DNA of 64,000 nucleotides from Zonotrichia leucophrys gambelii. Its lineage: Eukaryota > Chordata > Aves > Passeriformes > Passerellidae. Below, piece by piece: positions 22,735 through 34,300 of this stretch. Made by a program: the position numbers and the translations under genes. Below the pieces are notes generated by a model. That model was not told the DNA's origin, searched no databases, and worked only from the letters and a program-made list of their open reading frames with translations. Position 1 is the first letter of the stretch; the number at the start of each line of letters is the position of its first letter. The stretch covers positions 41,394,920 through 41,458,919 of the forward strand of contig NC_088170.1 of NCBI RefSeq assembly GCF_028769735.1. Direction: 5' to 3'.

Positions 22735-23668
22735 AATAAATGGTGTGCAGAAGAGGTTGATCCTGTGGTCCATGTGCTTCACCAACAACCTGGATAGCGT
22801 ACACATGCACCCTCACCATATCACTGGAAGATGCAAAATTATGAAATCTAACACATAGATTTAGATATCTTCAACCTAGGGGCACCTCAAAGATAAAAGG
22901 ATTGTAGCTATAGAGACCTCATTTAGTCCAGCAGGGAGAAGCGCAAAGTTCTTCACCTGAGCTGGAATGATTCCTACACTCTGGGAGGGAACTGGCTCAG
23001 ATGAAAGTCAGGATGAAAATCTGGAGGTTACGGTGGATTTCAGGCTGAATGAGCTGATCCTGCATTGACACCACAAGGCAGCTGTGTTCTGCACTACTCT
23101 AGGAGCAGCGTGGCTGGCAGATCTAGGAAAGTTCTTTTCCCTTGTGCCTGACACTGATGAGGCTGCTGATAGGACACACTATCCAGTCTGGAACATGAAC
23201 ATTGCAGAGGGATTGGAGGAAACTTGAGAGTGTCCAGCAGAAGTCTAACACTGACCAGAAGAGGTCAAAGGCCTGGAGCACATGATTGGCAAGGGTGTGC
23301 TGAGGCACGTTGAGGCAGGTGAAAGGAAGGCTAATCAAACAGCCTGCAATTGCCTGAAGGGTAATTACAAGCACAACAGATCCGTGTTTTCCTCAGCAGT
23401 ATCAGATGATACAGCATTGAACAGGAGCCACAGGAGCTGGCCATTAAGAAGGAAATTCCTATAAAGGTAGTGCAGCATTGGAACAGACAGGCCATAGAGG
23501 TCATAGAATATCCAATTTAGGCAGTTTTCAGGATGCAGCTATTCAGAGTTAGGGCTGACCAGATGATGTGCTGGCAATAGCACTTCTGTGAATAATTCTG
23601 TGGGTGGAGTAGATGACTTCTACAGCTGTTCCGATCACAATATCTATTGTTCTGTGATTCTTTACAGT
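22735..23668 (+). repeat. CR1 LINE fragment, end of ORF2 plus 3'UTR, sense on plus strand
   Basis: About 930 bp follow the CR1 order. It begins with a stretch resembling the reverse-transcriptase end (CTTCACCAACAACCTGGATA, then ACCCTCACCA...). Next come the AGTTCTTCACCTG segment, CTGGAGGTTACGGTGGA, GAGAGTGTCCAGCAG, AAAGGCCTGGAGCACATGA, CAGCATTGGAACAGACAGGC and GTAGATGACTTCTACAG, ending in GTTCTGTGATTCTTT. It is old: frameshifts and stops break the reading frame throughout, so no reverse transcriptase is encoded. The short open frames in this interval are pieces of this element in mixed frames, not genes. Confidence 0.8.
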
Positions 23669-26600
23669 CGCTAGTCACTGAATTTGACAAGGGTATTTCC
23701 CAAAGTTCACTGTACAGATAGAGTTATTTCCTAGCAGACTTAGATCATTGCATGCCTGACAGCTATTTTTCCTCTAAAATATGGTGAGCAGCATTATAGT
23801 TAAATTTCCTCATGCTGAGCAACATGATTCCCATTTATTATTCTAAGTCAGCCACAGATCATACATACATAGAACTTGAGTTTGAGATGGATGCTCTTTG
23901 GGACTAATATTGGCATCAGCTGTACAATCAGCATCTTCTCTAATCAGTCCTTGGTCAGAGAGGACCTCACCAGGAAGTAACGAGGAATTTTAAAATCTTA
24001 CACTCAGGTGAGGTTTTGAGAGCAAGCTCAGACCATCCTTGATGGTCAGAGACACCTTTTGGATTTTCTCTCATGTTCTGAGAAGCTATAAAGACATTTT
24101 CAGAGGTATTCAGCCACAACAGAGATGGTGCCACAAAAATCCTGAAGCAGAGTCAATGGGCTTCAAATAACTTATTGTCATGTAAAAATACTCTGAAGGC
24201 CCACACCTACGTCCCAGATATATATGCATGATACCGATGCAAGAAAAGGCACTTATTCAGGTGGCAGCAATCATTCCTTGCTGTGACAGCTGAAATGTGA
24301 ATGCTAGGTCCTCTTTTTACCAATGTAGTCTCTTTGCCACAGAGTAGTATCCTGAGTGAGTCCTGGCTACAGACACACAACAATGACAAAAAGCCAAAGT
24401 CTAAATCTGGTAACTGCAGCCCTTATTTCAATCAATGACCCTTTAGTTAAAAAGGCTGACTAGTACCAAGGCAAACCCAAACTCAAAGTGTTGTGCTTTT
24501 ACAAAGAATGCAATACTTTTACTCCACTATTTATGACTAATGTATCACAAGGACTCAGAGCTGCTAGTTAATTTGCAATCGTATTTATGAATCAGAAGAG
24601 GGACAGGCTTGTGGTTACAGCTGGACTGACATTTAGGATGTCTGGGTCCAATTCCTAGTCTAGCATAGATTTTCCTTTGTAAACTTTGGCAGGCTACTTC
24701 ATCTCTCATCCTCAGTTCCTTGCCTACAAATTTTTTCCTCCCCTTGGCTTTTTGGCTGTCTGATCCATTATAGTTGTGAAGTATTTGTGTAGTTTCTGAC
24801 ATCCAGGAAAGAACAGAGTAACATGAATGATGTAACAAATTATATTTTCAGCGGCAAATATCTCTAAAACAGCCTAAAGGCTGGTGGTGTTTGCTTCAAA
24901 TGCTAACAAATATACCCTTGAAGAAACCAGCCTGGACAAGTGAATGTAGCAAGTAGAAACTACATTCAAAAGTAGTTGTTCATAATGAATTCAGTTAAAT
25001 ATCTCCTGCTACTATTACTTTTTAAACCAGTGTCAGCACAGATATGTTTACTACCATTTCATGCCAGCCCATTTTAAGTGACAGTAGAGATAGCCATTGG
25101 TATTTCCAGCACCTGTACTATATTAAAAAAATAAGTATTGGAGTATTTTTTGATCATCAAATGTGAAGTAAGAATTCTATTTTTGACATTTTAAAATATT
25201 CTTTACAAATTGCAACATTCAAGTGCTTATCAGTGATGTCTTCCAGAAATGATAGCTCTACCTTTCAACATAGAAAATAGTTTTAAAATTGAACCTAGGT
25301 TGATTAGGTTGCTTTGCAGCCTGAAGTTTTTAGAGATTATGAAATTGAAATGTCAAGAAAATACGAAAACAAATGTGGACATAATCATTTCTCTCTTACT
25401 GTCTCTTTTCAGAAGAACTCTCTTGGCACAAGGAGGTCTAGATTTAAAGAAATAAAATCAAGAATAAGCAAGTCACATTTTAGTCACTTGGCTCTTTGGA
25501 CCTCAGAATGGAAACACATGGATCTCAGGGTGTTAGAACTAAAACTTATTTTTTATTTTACTAGCAGAACTCTATACCCTTACAGACATGTCAAAAGCTG
25601 TTCCCCCAAAAGAATAAAGCACAAATATAAATACAGAATGGGGAATTAATTCAAAAACAATGGCAGACTAATATATATGCCTGGAATCAAAAGGAGAAGA
25701 TAGATATCTTCAGAATGAGGTGCAGAGGTGAAAAGTACTGACAAAGAAAAGCTTCTGTTTTCCTATCAGAAATGCAATAATCAGGGCAAATTCCATGTAC
25801 AGGGCACATGAGTTTTTAGTATTAAGCAAGAAAAGACAGTATCCACAAAATCCAGCAATGCAGTCAGGTGCTTCCTCATTGAAAATGGTCTTTGTGCATG
25901 CCAGGCATCTTTCATTCTGAACTGGGGAAGCCATAGGTTGGAGTTAGTGGAGTTAGTATCTGTTCTGGGAAACAGCATGAGCTGGAAAGTTCTCCAGTGG
26001 TACTAAAGAGCAGCAAAACCAGTGAATGCAGTGGGGCCTCCTCTACAGTAACAAGTGGAAAACAGCTGCATGTGCATTAGCCCTGCCTGCAACACAGAGA
26101 CAGATCTCAGCAGAGTCATTGTGCCCAGCAAATTGCAGCTCTTCATTATATATGGCTCTGAATGCAGTACTACTACCAAATTCACATGGCTCTGCCCCTG
26201 TAGTTATAAACCACAAAGCCTGACAGAAAAAGGAGGAAGCCCCATGGGAAGTTTTGCAAAACTAGAGGTAGGAGGTGATGGACTCAATGAGTTTCCTAAG
26301 ACTTGCTGTACTATGGTGAGAAAGGCTTACAGAGATTTTGGACAAGCATGCTGAACTCTGAAAAAGCACTACAGGGCTTCTACAATTTTCCAGAATTTAC
26401 CAGAATGTGAGGTTCTATCAGTTGGCCACTCTTCTACACCTTATGATCTGATGAGGACCTTTTTTGCCTGAAGCTTTTGAAAGCCATTAAGAAAGTAAAT
26501 ATTCCTTGGAAGTACCATTCTCCCCTTTCTTTAGTTATGTTTCAAAATAAAGCAGATTCTCATAGCAGAAAAAAATTGAGAGAAGCTAAGATTTTGTAAT

Positions 26601-29600
26601 CCTCCTGCATGATCCTAGGCTAGCAGCAGAATGGTACAGCTCAATTTTGAGGCTTCTAACAAACACCAGCTGAATCTGCCACCTCAAAACATGGGGAAAA
26701 CAAGAACTGATGGGCTCATCTGAGGGCTCAGCCTCCCTGCTGCCATATGGTGTGCCTAACAACTTACTAAAACAGCGCATTGTTGAGTAAAGGGAAAAGA
26801 GTAAAAATAAACAAAATGATGTGCTATAAGAGCAATGAGGTGGAAGGACTAGATTAATCAGTTAGACCTTTCCTATAACACAGCCATCATTTCAAACCCT
26901 ATCAGTTTTTGGTGAAGCAGCTGCCAGTACTGTTTCAGAGACACAATTGCAGTTTCTGCTGGCCTGGGCCTGAGACTGTCACAGCTGGATAGCAAGGCCT
27001 GACCCCTGCTTCATCAGGCCACACAGCATGTCCAGGCCACTGGCCCTCTTAGCCCGTTAACCATCCCTACAGGCATCCCTACAGGTTACTTCAGCTGGCC
27101 ACCGGCACTGACTTTGACAGCCATTTCTGGTCATCAGTAACACCTTTGTTTTAACAAGAACATGCATATACTCACTCCATTCTGTCCAAAGAAAGGGTTT
27201 TTTGAAACAACGTGTTCCAATCCATCCTTTAGATTGGATTGTTACTTTCCTGAAGTACAACTATTGCCTAAAATGAGGATGTCCAAGCTCTTCCTGTCCA
27301 TGTTTAAGTACCACTGGTTTGCCCAGCTTATGGCACATAATTAAAAGGCACAATATCCCTCCCTGTTATATTTGAAATTTTTTTAAACTTCACTACTGTC
27401 ATGATAAAATATGAAGTGCCAACTGAACAGACTCAAGCCTACCCATGAATCACTTTCTGTCGCTTCCCAAGATGGTGAGAGGGACACCATCCTCACCAGA
27501 CCACACATTTTTCTCAGCAGAGGGATCTCCATCCCCTTCAAACTTGAGTTGTTCAGCTCACAAGGGAAAGCCTGCTTCAGTAGTTAGAAGCTGTGCAGTG
27601 TTGGTATTACACCTATAAACCAAAGTAAATGCCTTCCTGTAAATCTCTGTCGTGCACAGTTAAAAGGGTGGTTACATTACATGATATTTACTTGCTGGGA
27701 AACAGGCAGAGGACACACACAGATAAGCTTTTCACAGAGCTCATCCACAGCTTCTGTGCTTGTGCCAGGTTTTGGAAACCACTCACCAAGGCTGGCTTCG
27801 AGCGTGAGACCTTACTTCCGTCATTCCCAGGACGATCGCTTTGGTCCCACACTTGATTTCTCACATATCGGAATGTCATGGAAGATAAACAGATACAGCA
27901 GAGGAACACGATGGGAAACAGCCTCGCCCAGCTCTTGAGGAGCCGTCAGAAACCAGCCTCTGTCAAAGCAGCATTGTTTTGACTCAGGCTCTGCAGTGCA
28001 CTGTGGCTGTCTGGTCAGGGCCAGGCCTTCATCCTGCCTTGAATGTAAACACGCATGAGGCTTCTTTTACCACATGTTTTGGGAAGCATCAACAGCTCTT
28101 GGCAAGCAAGGAAAGAGATGACAGAGGCTGCTGGCATGCTGCTTTAGCTGATGTCATCTTACAGTCAGACTAGAGCTCTGGGTGCACGCACTTAGTCCCA
28201 CATAACACACAGCTACCAGTCACCAAACTTTTGTTATGGCTAAAAAATAAAATTAGCTGGTTTTGACTGGAGAGCTCTCCCTCCCTCTCAGAACTGTTAT
28301 GTTGCTTTCTGGCTCCAAATGGCAAGGCAGCTGCTCCCTCAGAGCACCCAGCACCCAAACACCAGGATGTATCTGTCAGGGAGCAGCAAGAGCAGGGCTG
28401 CTCCTTAAAGGAAGGGAGGCAGGAGCCAAGAGGGAGCCTTACTAGCCAGGTCTCAGTCCCACATTGCCAGAGGTGTGCCAGACAAACCCAGAGATGATGG
28501 CCAGGTCCAACCAAAAATTCAGGTCAAAATGCTCTATAATGGTGATGGGACAGGTTCTGAGGCCAATCCACAAAGTCAGGGAAAAGGATCAGGTCCAGTG
28601 CCCACCAGGCAGGCCCACAGTGACAAAAATCAAGCTGTGAAGGTAGTCCATAGGTTTGGATCCTGTTCAACAGGCTTCATAACCAAACAGGAGCGGGGCC
28701 ATGACTGGACAGGAGACCAGCGCTCCTCCAGTATGGATCAAGAAAGCAATGAATGCCCAGGCCTGAGCTCAGATAGAGCTCCTGGGCCCATGGGTGTGAG
28801 CTCCAGGTGAGGACTCTCAGCATCATTGGGGCTTTAGTGAGCTCAGGGCTCAGGAAAAAGCAGAAACTTCATTTTATTTTGTATGTCAGATAATAAACTA
28901 AGGAACATAATCAGGCTGAAAACTGTCAATGTCATTGAAAATTCCATTATCAGGGTTGATTGAAACAACTTTCTTTGCTTCCCTTATGCATCTGTGCATA
29001 AGTCCTTGATTACTGATCACGTACTGACTTTTTTCCTCAAATTTTCTGCATCATTTAACACCCAATTCTGACTGAATGACCTGTTACCTCCTCATAAGTT
29101 TTGGTCCACTGTTCTGACACTATTCAAATGATGTCCTAAGGAGAGAATTATTCTTTTACCCGTGGGCATTTCAGTGGTTCGCATTGCTGAAGTTTCATAA
29201 ATAATATACAGTGCACATTCAAAGCATCCCTTCCAGCTAAGGGGAGATTTTCAGACTCATCATATAAATGTAAATTTGAGCTAGTAAGGGATTACATTCA
29301 AAAGTACTGTATTTAAGTATCTTAAGTGAGATATCTGAGATTTTGGAGGTTTTTGTCTGTGTAGCACTATTTAGAATTTTATGTAATCATAGAGAAGTTT
29401 CAACTGACTTCAGATGCAACAATGACTACCTGGCATTTGGAATAAGTAAAGATAAAGGTTGTTAGGTCACAGAGTCTGACTGTTTTACAGACCTATATAT
29501 AATTTAATTAAGTTATCCCTGTAATTAGTCAAACCCTTCAGGATTATCCAAGTAAAAAAGCAAGTAGCTACGAAGGCAGTTAGTCTCGATTTGAAGACCT

Positions 29601-30680
29601 GAAGAGATAAAGAGCTGATGATTTTCTTGGGTTGATTTTGGAGAGATGATTAATTACCTTCACTGGTAAAGCTTTATGCCAAATTCCTCATATGAATCTG
29701 CCTAGCTTCATCTCACAGATACAGGTGCTTACTTTGCTTTTCTCCACTGGATTATAGATTCTTTTTACATCTGGTATTTATTCCACAGGAGCATATTTGT
29801 AACCTGTTTTCCAGTCACATTTTTAAAAGTTTGAAAAGTTTAAGAAGTCAGTTCGCCTTTCCACAACAAACATGAGTCCAAGATGTCAGTCTCTGGAGTT
29901 CATTACAGCAGGATTGAAAAATTTTTGAGTCAGTTTACTGTGTCCAAAACTAAGAAAGTAAAAAATTGAGAGACAGAACATTAATTCCTACAGAGAACTG
30001 TGATTTAAAGGATTTTCTCAGAATTTCATTTGGACTTTTTGGCACACTTAGGGATAGAACTCAATTCCCTAAGATGTCTTTCAGCTGCCTAAATCATCAG
30101 AGTGCCTTTTCTTAATCTGCTACTCCCTGACACATAATTATGCATTTTCTGACTTCTGGAAAAAACGAAGCAGGGGTCCTGCAAACAACCTCTTCCTTAA
30201 GTTCAGATTTAGCCTCAGAACAGGTCTACCTGGTGGACCCTTCTGAAAAGGACCTGTGGAAAAAATAGCTCACAGTCATGTAATTAAATGCTGATTCATA
30301 AAGCTACAAGGAAGGAAAATGAAGTTTGTGTTTCCTAAAGTTTGGGTGCTTAACTTTTTGACCTTAATAAGGTTCTTTTCATGTGATATATGGGCATGGC
30401 AATCCCTAGGCTTACCACAAATCACACTGGAAAAAAAAAATCCCTCTGGCAGCTGTATATTGGTACATGCATGACTCACCAAGGTTGGCACTTTGACCTG
30501 CACTTCATGAAGGGCAGGCATGTGTTTGCATCCATCACCTGTGGCCAAAAGGACATCTTTGCAAATATTTTCCACTGGGAGAGAACTGGTAACAATCAGG
30601 ACATTTAAATCCACTCTAGACTCTGAAGGGAAAAGGTTACATTGGAGACAGGCTTTCCTTCCCCGTTCCCTTGAATTCAT
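23669..30680 (+). other. SYN3: SYN3 intron segment, no gene seen
   Basis: Intronic DNA with a MIR-like element at 24606-24732. A block at about 28460-28860 shows degenerate CAGGTCC/CAGGTTC-like words and may be an old unidentified repeat. An AT-rich TAATTA-bearing stretch lies at about 29480-29560. No exon recognised; ORFs are at most 134 codons and without domains. Confidence 0.5.
24606..24732 (+). repeat. MIR-like SINE fragment, plus strand
   Basis: The order GTGGTTACAGCTGGACTGAC, GTCTGGGTCCAATTCCTAGT, TTTGGCAGGCTACTTCATCT and CCTCAGTTCCTTGCCTACAA follows the MIR core (gained its tRNA-derived head, then the 'loses charge in the middle' CORE segment ending CTCAGTTTCC.CATCTGTAAAA in consensus). 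Diverged, consistent with a fossil predating modern birds. Identification is by recalled consensus, not by a search. Confidence 0.65.
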
Positions 30681-30689
30681 CTGTATCTA

Positions 30690-31340
30690 CATTCTGGGTC
30701 TGTCCAATCCTGGCTCCTTAGGCAAGCCCCATTCTCCTCATGTAGTTGGTTTTAATATCTGTCCTATTCTTCCCTGTCATAAACATGGTGCCCACTAAGT
30801 CCCAATATTTGTCACCAGTGCCACTGGCCTTGGCTGACCCATCCAGTGCCTTTATCCCTGGCTCTCTATCCATGGGAGAGGAGGGAGCCTTTATCCTGGC
30901 TCCCTCCCCTCTCTGACTCTGCCTACCTGCTTGTTTCTTCACTCAGACTCCCTTCCCAAATATCTGTTCATTCACAGTGCACCCCTTTGTTTCCAACTCT
31001 CTCCAGCCCATCCCAGTTTTCTGTTTGCCCCGTGATCCCTGTGAGATACCTTCCTTCCATAAGACCCTTGTCAACACCTTACTCCTTGGTCCATAGTTCC
31101 TTGCCCAGCTACTCCTTGCCTTCCTTATCACTGCATATCAGATCACATCTCTGCTGTCTTTCCTCATGGTCTCTTTGTCCCACTGGTCCCCATATACTCT
31201 GGTCTTGTGTCTTATTCTCACATGGCCAGACTTTACTTCTAGTTTCCCCCTTCATAGCAGCCTTCAATCCCAGTGTCATCAGCTGACTTCCCACTGCTCC
31301 CTGGATAAAAACACTCCTTCCCAGAGCTGATTCTTGTTTT
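30690..31340. repeat. Pyrimidine-rich tract (plus strand)
   Basis: About 650 bp strongly biased to C and T on the plus strand, with frequent CCTTCC, CTCCTT and TCCC words and few CpG. It would give a purine-poor stretch in SYN3 pre-mRNA, which could bind PTB-type proteins. It might also be a decayed low-complexity repeat. The 146-codon ORF at 30846-31286 is a by-product of the biased composition (rich in S, P and L). Confidence 0.5.
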
Positions 31341-34300
31341 TCCTGTGTTTAAACCGTGGCATTCCCGGTGGCCCCAATGTTAGCCCAGCACAGGGAGTGT
31401 GGCATGCCCCACATGTCCCAAAGAAAGGGACAGAGGTGCAGAAAGGTCACCATGCATAGCAGATCCCATCCCTCCTCATGACCACAAACTGGTGTCTGTC
31501 TGCTGACAGCTCTCACCATGCTGTAAATGCAGGGCAGTTTACTTGCCTTTTATTGAAAGGTAAATTGCTGTGAATTACCCCATTTTATGCAGGCTAAGAA
31601 TGAACAGGGATAATTGCTACGTATCAGTTCACACAAAGTAATGTGCTTCCCTACATTTGTTTGTTCATGTTTCCACACCCACAGACTGCCTTGCTTCAGT
31701 TCAGTACCTGCAGCACCTGTAATTGCAGGGGAGGATCTCTGTGAGCCTCTGTACTTCAGAAATCTGCTTAGCACTGGGAGATGTTTTGATACACATGGGG
31801 TAGGTAGGTCTTTGGCAGGTGCTAACTGCAGGCACCAGAAGTTTGAAACTTGACCAAAGTGACAATGACATGAAGACAAATTTTTGTAATTATTAAAAAA
31901 CTTCAGAGACTGCTACACTTCATTGGCTCTTTTCATAGCTGAAGGTCTCAGATTCACAAGGTAGCAGTCACAAATATTCTTCACTATGGGCAAACCAACT
32001 CTTCTTTTGTTTGTGTGTCTGAGTTCATGTCTATTAAGCCTTCTGGTTTCCCTGAAATATTCCATCTATTCTTAAGGGAAGCACTCAGGGTGGAATATTC
32101 CGTCCTGAATGGTCACCAGAAGGAAAAATTTTTCTAAAGGTAAACCAGTGTCTTATAGTAACTTGTGATCAGCCACAGAGACATCAGACAATGTCATGTC
32201 TCCATGGAACCTGCTTCTAGAGGAAGTGTTAAACATACACACCATCCACAGTGTATGTATTGACACAGTGCAGTCTGCTGGAAACAAAGAACAAATTATA
32301 ATTGCATCTATGCAATCTTCAACAGAAACGTATGTGATGATGATGATGCTAATGATGATGCTAATAATAATAATAATATGCTGACCACATCTATGCAAGC
32401 CCAGGAATGTTTTCAAGCAAGAGAGATTAGTATGTATTAGTCTAGCATAAAGCTGGGCTGAGTGATAGGAAACATATGTTTCTTGGTACTTGTGCTTGCA
32501 CAATGGTATAAAGAGTCCTGACATTCTATAGGTCTCTGGATAATTCTGCTATTGATGTGTTGTGAGTCACTGCAAACAGACCATCGTATGTTTCTGAATC
32601 ACTTCCTGCTCAAGGGGTTCCTCCACTTCTTCCAGAGATTGTGCTGGGGAGGAATTCAGTGGGCTAAAGCCCTGGAGACCTATTCAAAATGCTTTCCCTT
32701 TCCCTTCCCTTCTGTGCCGCTGAATGACTCAGACGGGGATGACACCTTGAACCAATGTCACTATTCCCTTATTGGGATAGGAGAACCTTATGAGGAGTCC
32801 AGAAGGAAATTTAATTCAATATTTTATTTTAAGGACATTCCTTCTGTTTTGCTTTATTTTTCTTGTTGGCATTTTATGATTTATGGGAGATTTTTAGGGG
32901 GAATGGGTTTAGAAGTTAAGAAATGGTGCTGTGATAAAACAAAGGTTGTTTCAGCTGTTTCCAATACAGCTGCAGCGCTTTGCCCATCTGTCCCAAAAGC
33001 ATTAAGGCCCAGACCACAGAAATGGTCCTTAGATATCTAAGTACCTCAGCAGTCTAATTAACTTTCCAGTTATTAATAGTTGTAACCAGCTCCATTTAGG
33101 TTCCCAGAATATTCATATATGCTTCTCTTAGATCTGTGCTATTGATTTGTCATTTTTATGATAACACAAAAGGCTTTAAGCCTGGCAGAAAATATAAGAT
33201 AGGCCATCACAGAATTACAAGTTTTGTTTGATTTTCAATGTCCCAAAAGTCCCGCTTGGCATAAAAAGTATTGTTGATTGAATGTTTTAAAGAAAAAAAA
33301 AATCTGCATTTAAGGAAAATATATTCTTCTCCTAGTGTTTAAAATTCTCCTGCTTTCATTTGACATTTCCACTGAAATGTCCACCGAAAATACTGTCTTG
33401 ATGACATTTTTTCACAAAGAGATAAGCCATTGTGAATTGCTGAAACCTTGCATTTCAAATGCCTTTTAGTTTGCTTTTCCTGAGTTATACTGGACTGATA
33501 TGTGATCTTTTGGCAAATCAATATTGTGATGAAAGTACAATCAGTTTCTAAGTAATTGCAAAATTATTTTGACTTCAAGAGATGCTTATCCTGAATGCCA
33601 GCTAATGCAGTACTTCCTCATTAAAGGGCACTAAACAGTAGTCCTGAGTGAGCTGTGCCTGTTCAGAAATTATTAAGAGCTATCATATCTAAAGGAGATG
33701 CATTTCACTGGGGCCTGATTTTCAGTTCATCACTGCATAACATGGGCCTGTCATTAAGGCAGTTGCCGCTTTCAAAATACCGTTCTCCCTGTGCACCTTC
33801 ACAAAAAAAAACATAGAATGCCAGATACATTATTTTTATAGATCGACTGCTTTTCTTTTGTGAAGAAGTGGATGGTTCCAGGACCTCAGTCCTTAAAAGT
33901 TTGTTCTACCTCATCTGTTTCTTTGTAGATGTACTAGGCTTTAGTTTGATCACTTTCTAACATTCTTACTTCTTCAGATTTTTGCTGAAGGAGACCTGTG
34001 TAGCTGACAAACCACTCATCTTCTATAAAATCCTATTATTTAGCAATGCTAAATGCAGGTAACAGTTGCTTCCTTACATCCTTACACTTTTCCACTGAGT
34101 GGTTTCTCATTTTAATTATGCTTCTTACCAACCTGTTGTACTGAGTGTAAATTTGGACCAGTAATAAAATGTCTCATAATGTCCCATCACAGACTCAGAT
34201 CTGCTAAAACTGCAGTGCTGTGTTAGCAAATAGCTGTGCCATGTGAGAAAACCTAGCACAAATGGATATGATCACCTCTATGGCTACCTAGTAAGGCTGC

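Noticed and set aside
30846..31286. 146-codon Ser/Pro/Leu-rich ORF
   Set aside because: Explained by the pyrimidine-rich tract.
32552..33040. 162-codon plus ORF
   Set aside because: Composition is AT-biased and no family is recognised; the end overlaps a noncoding-looking stretch.
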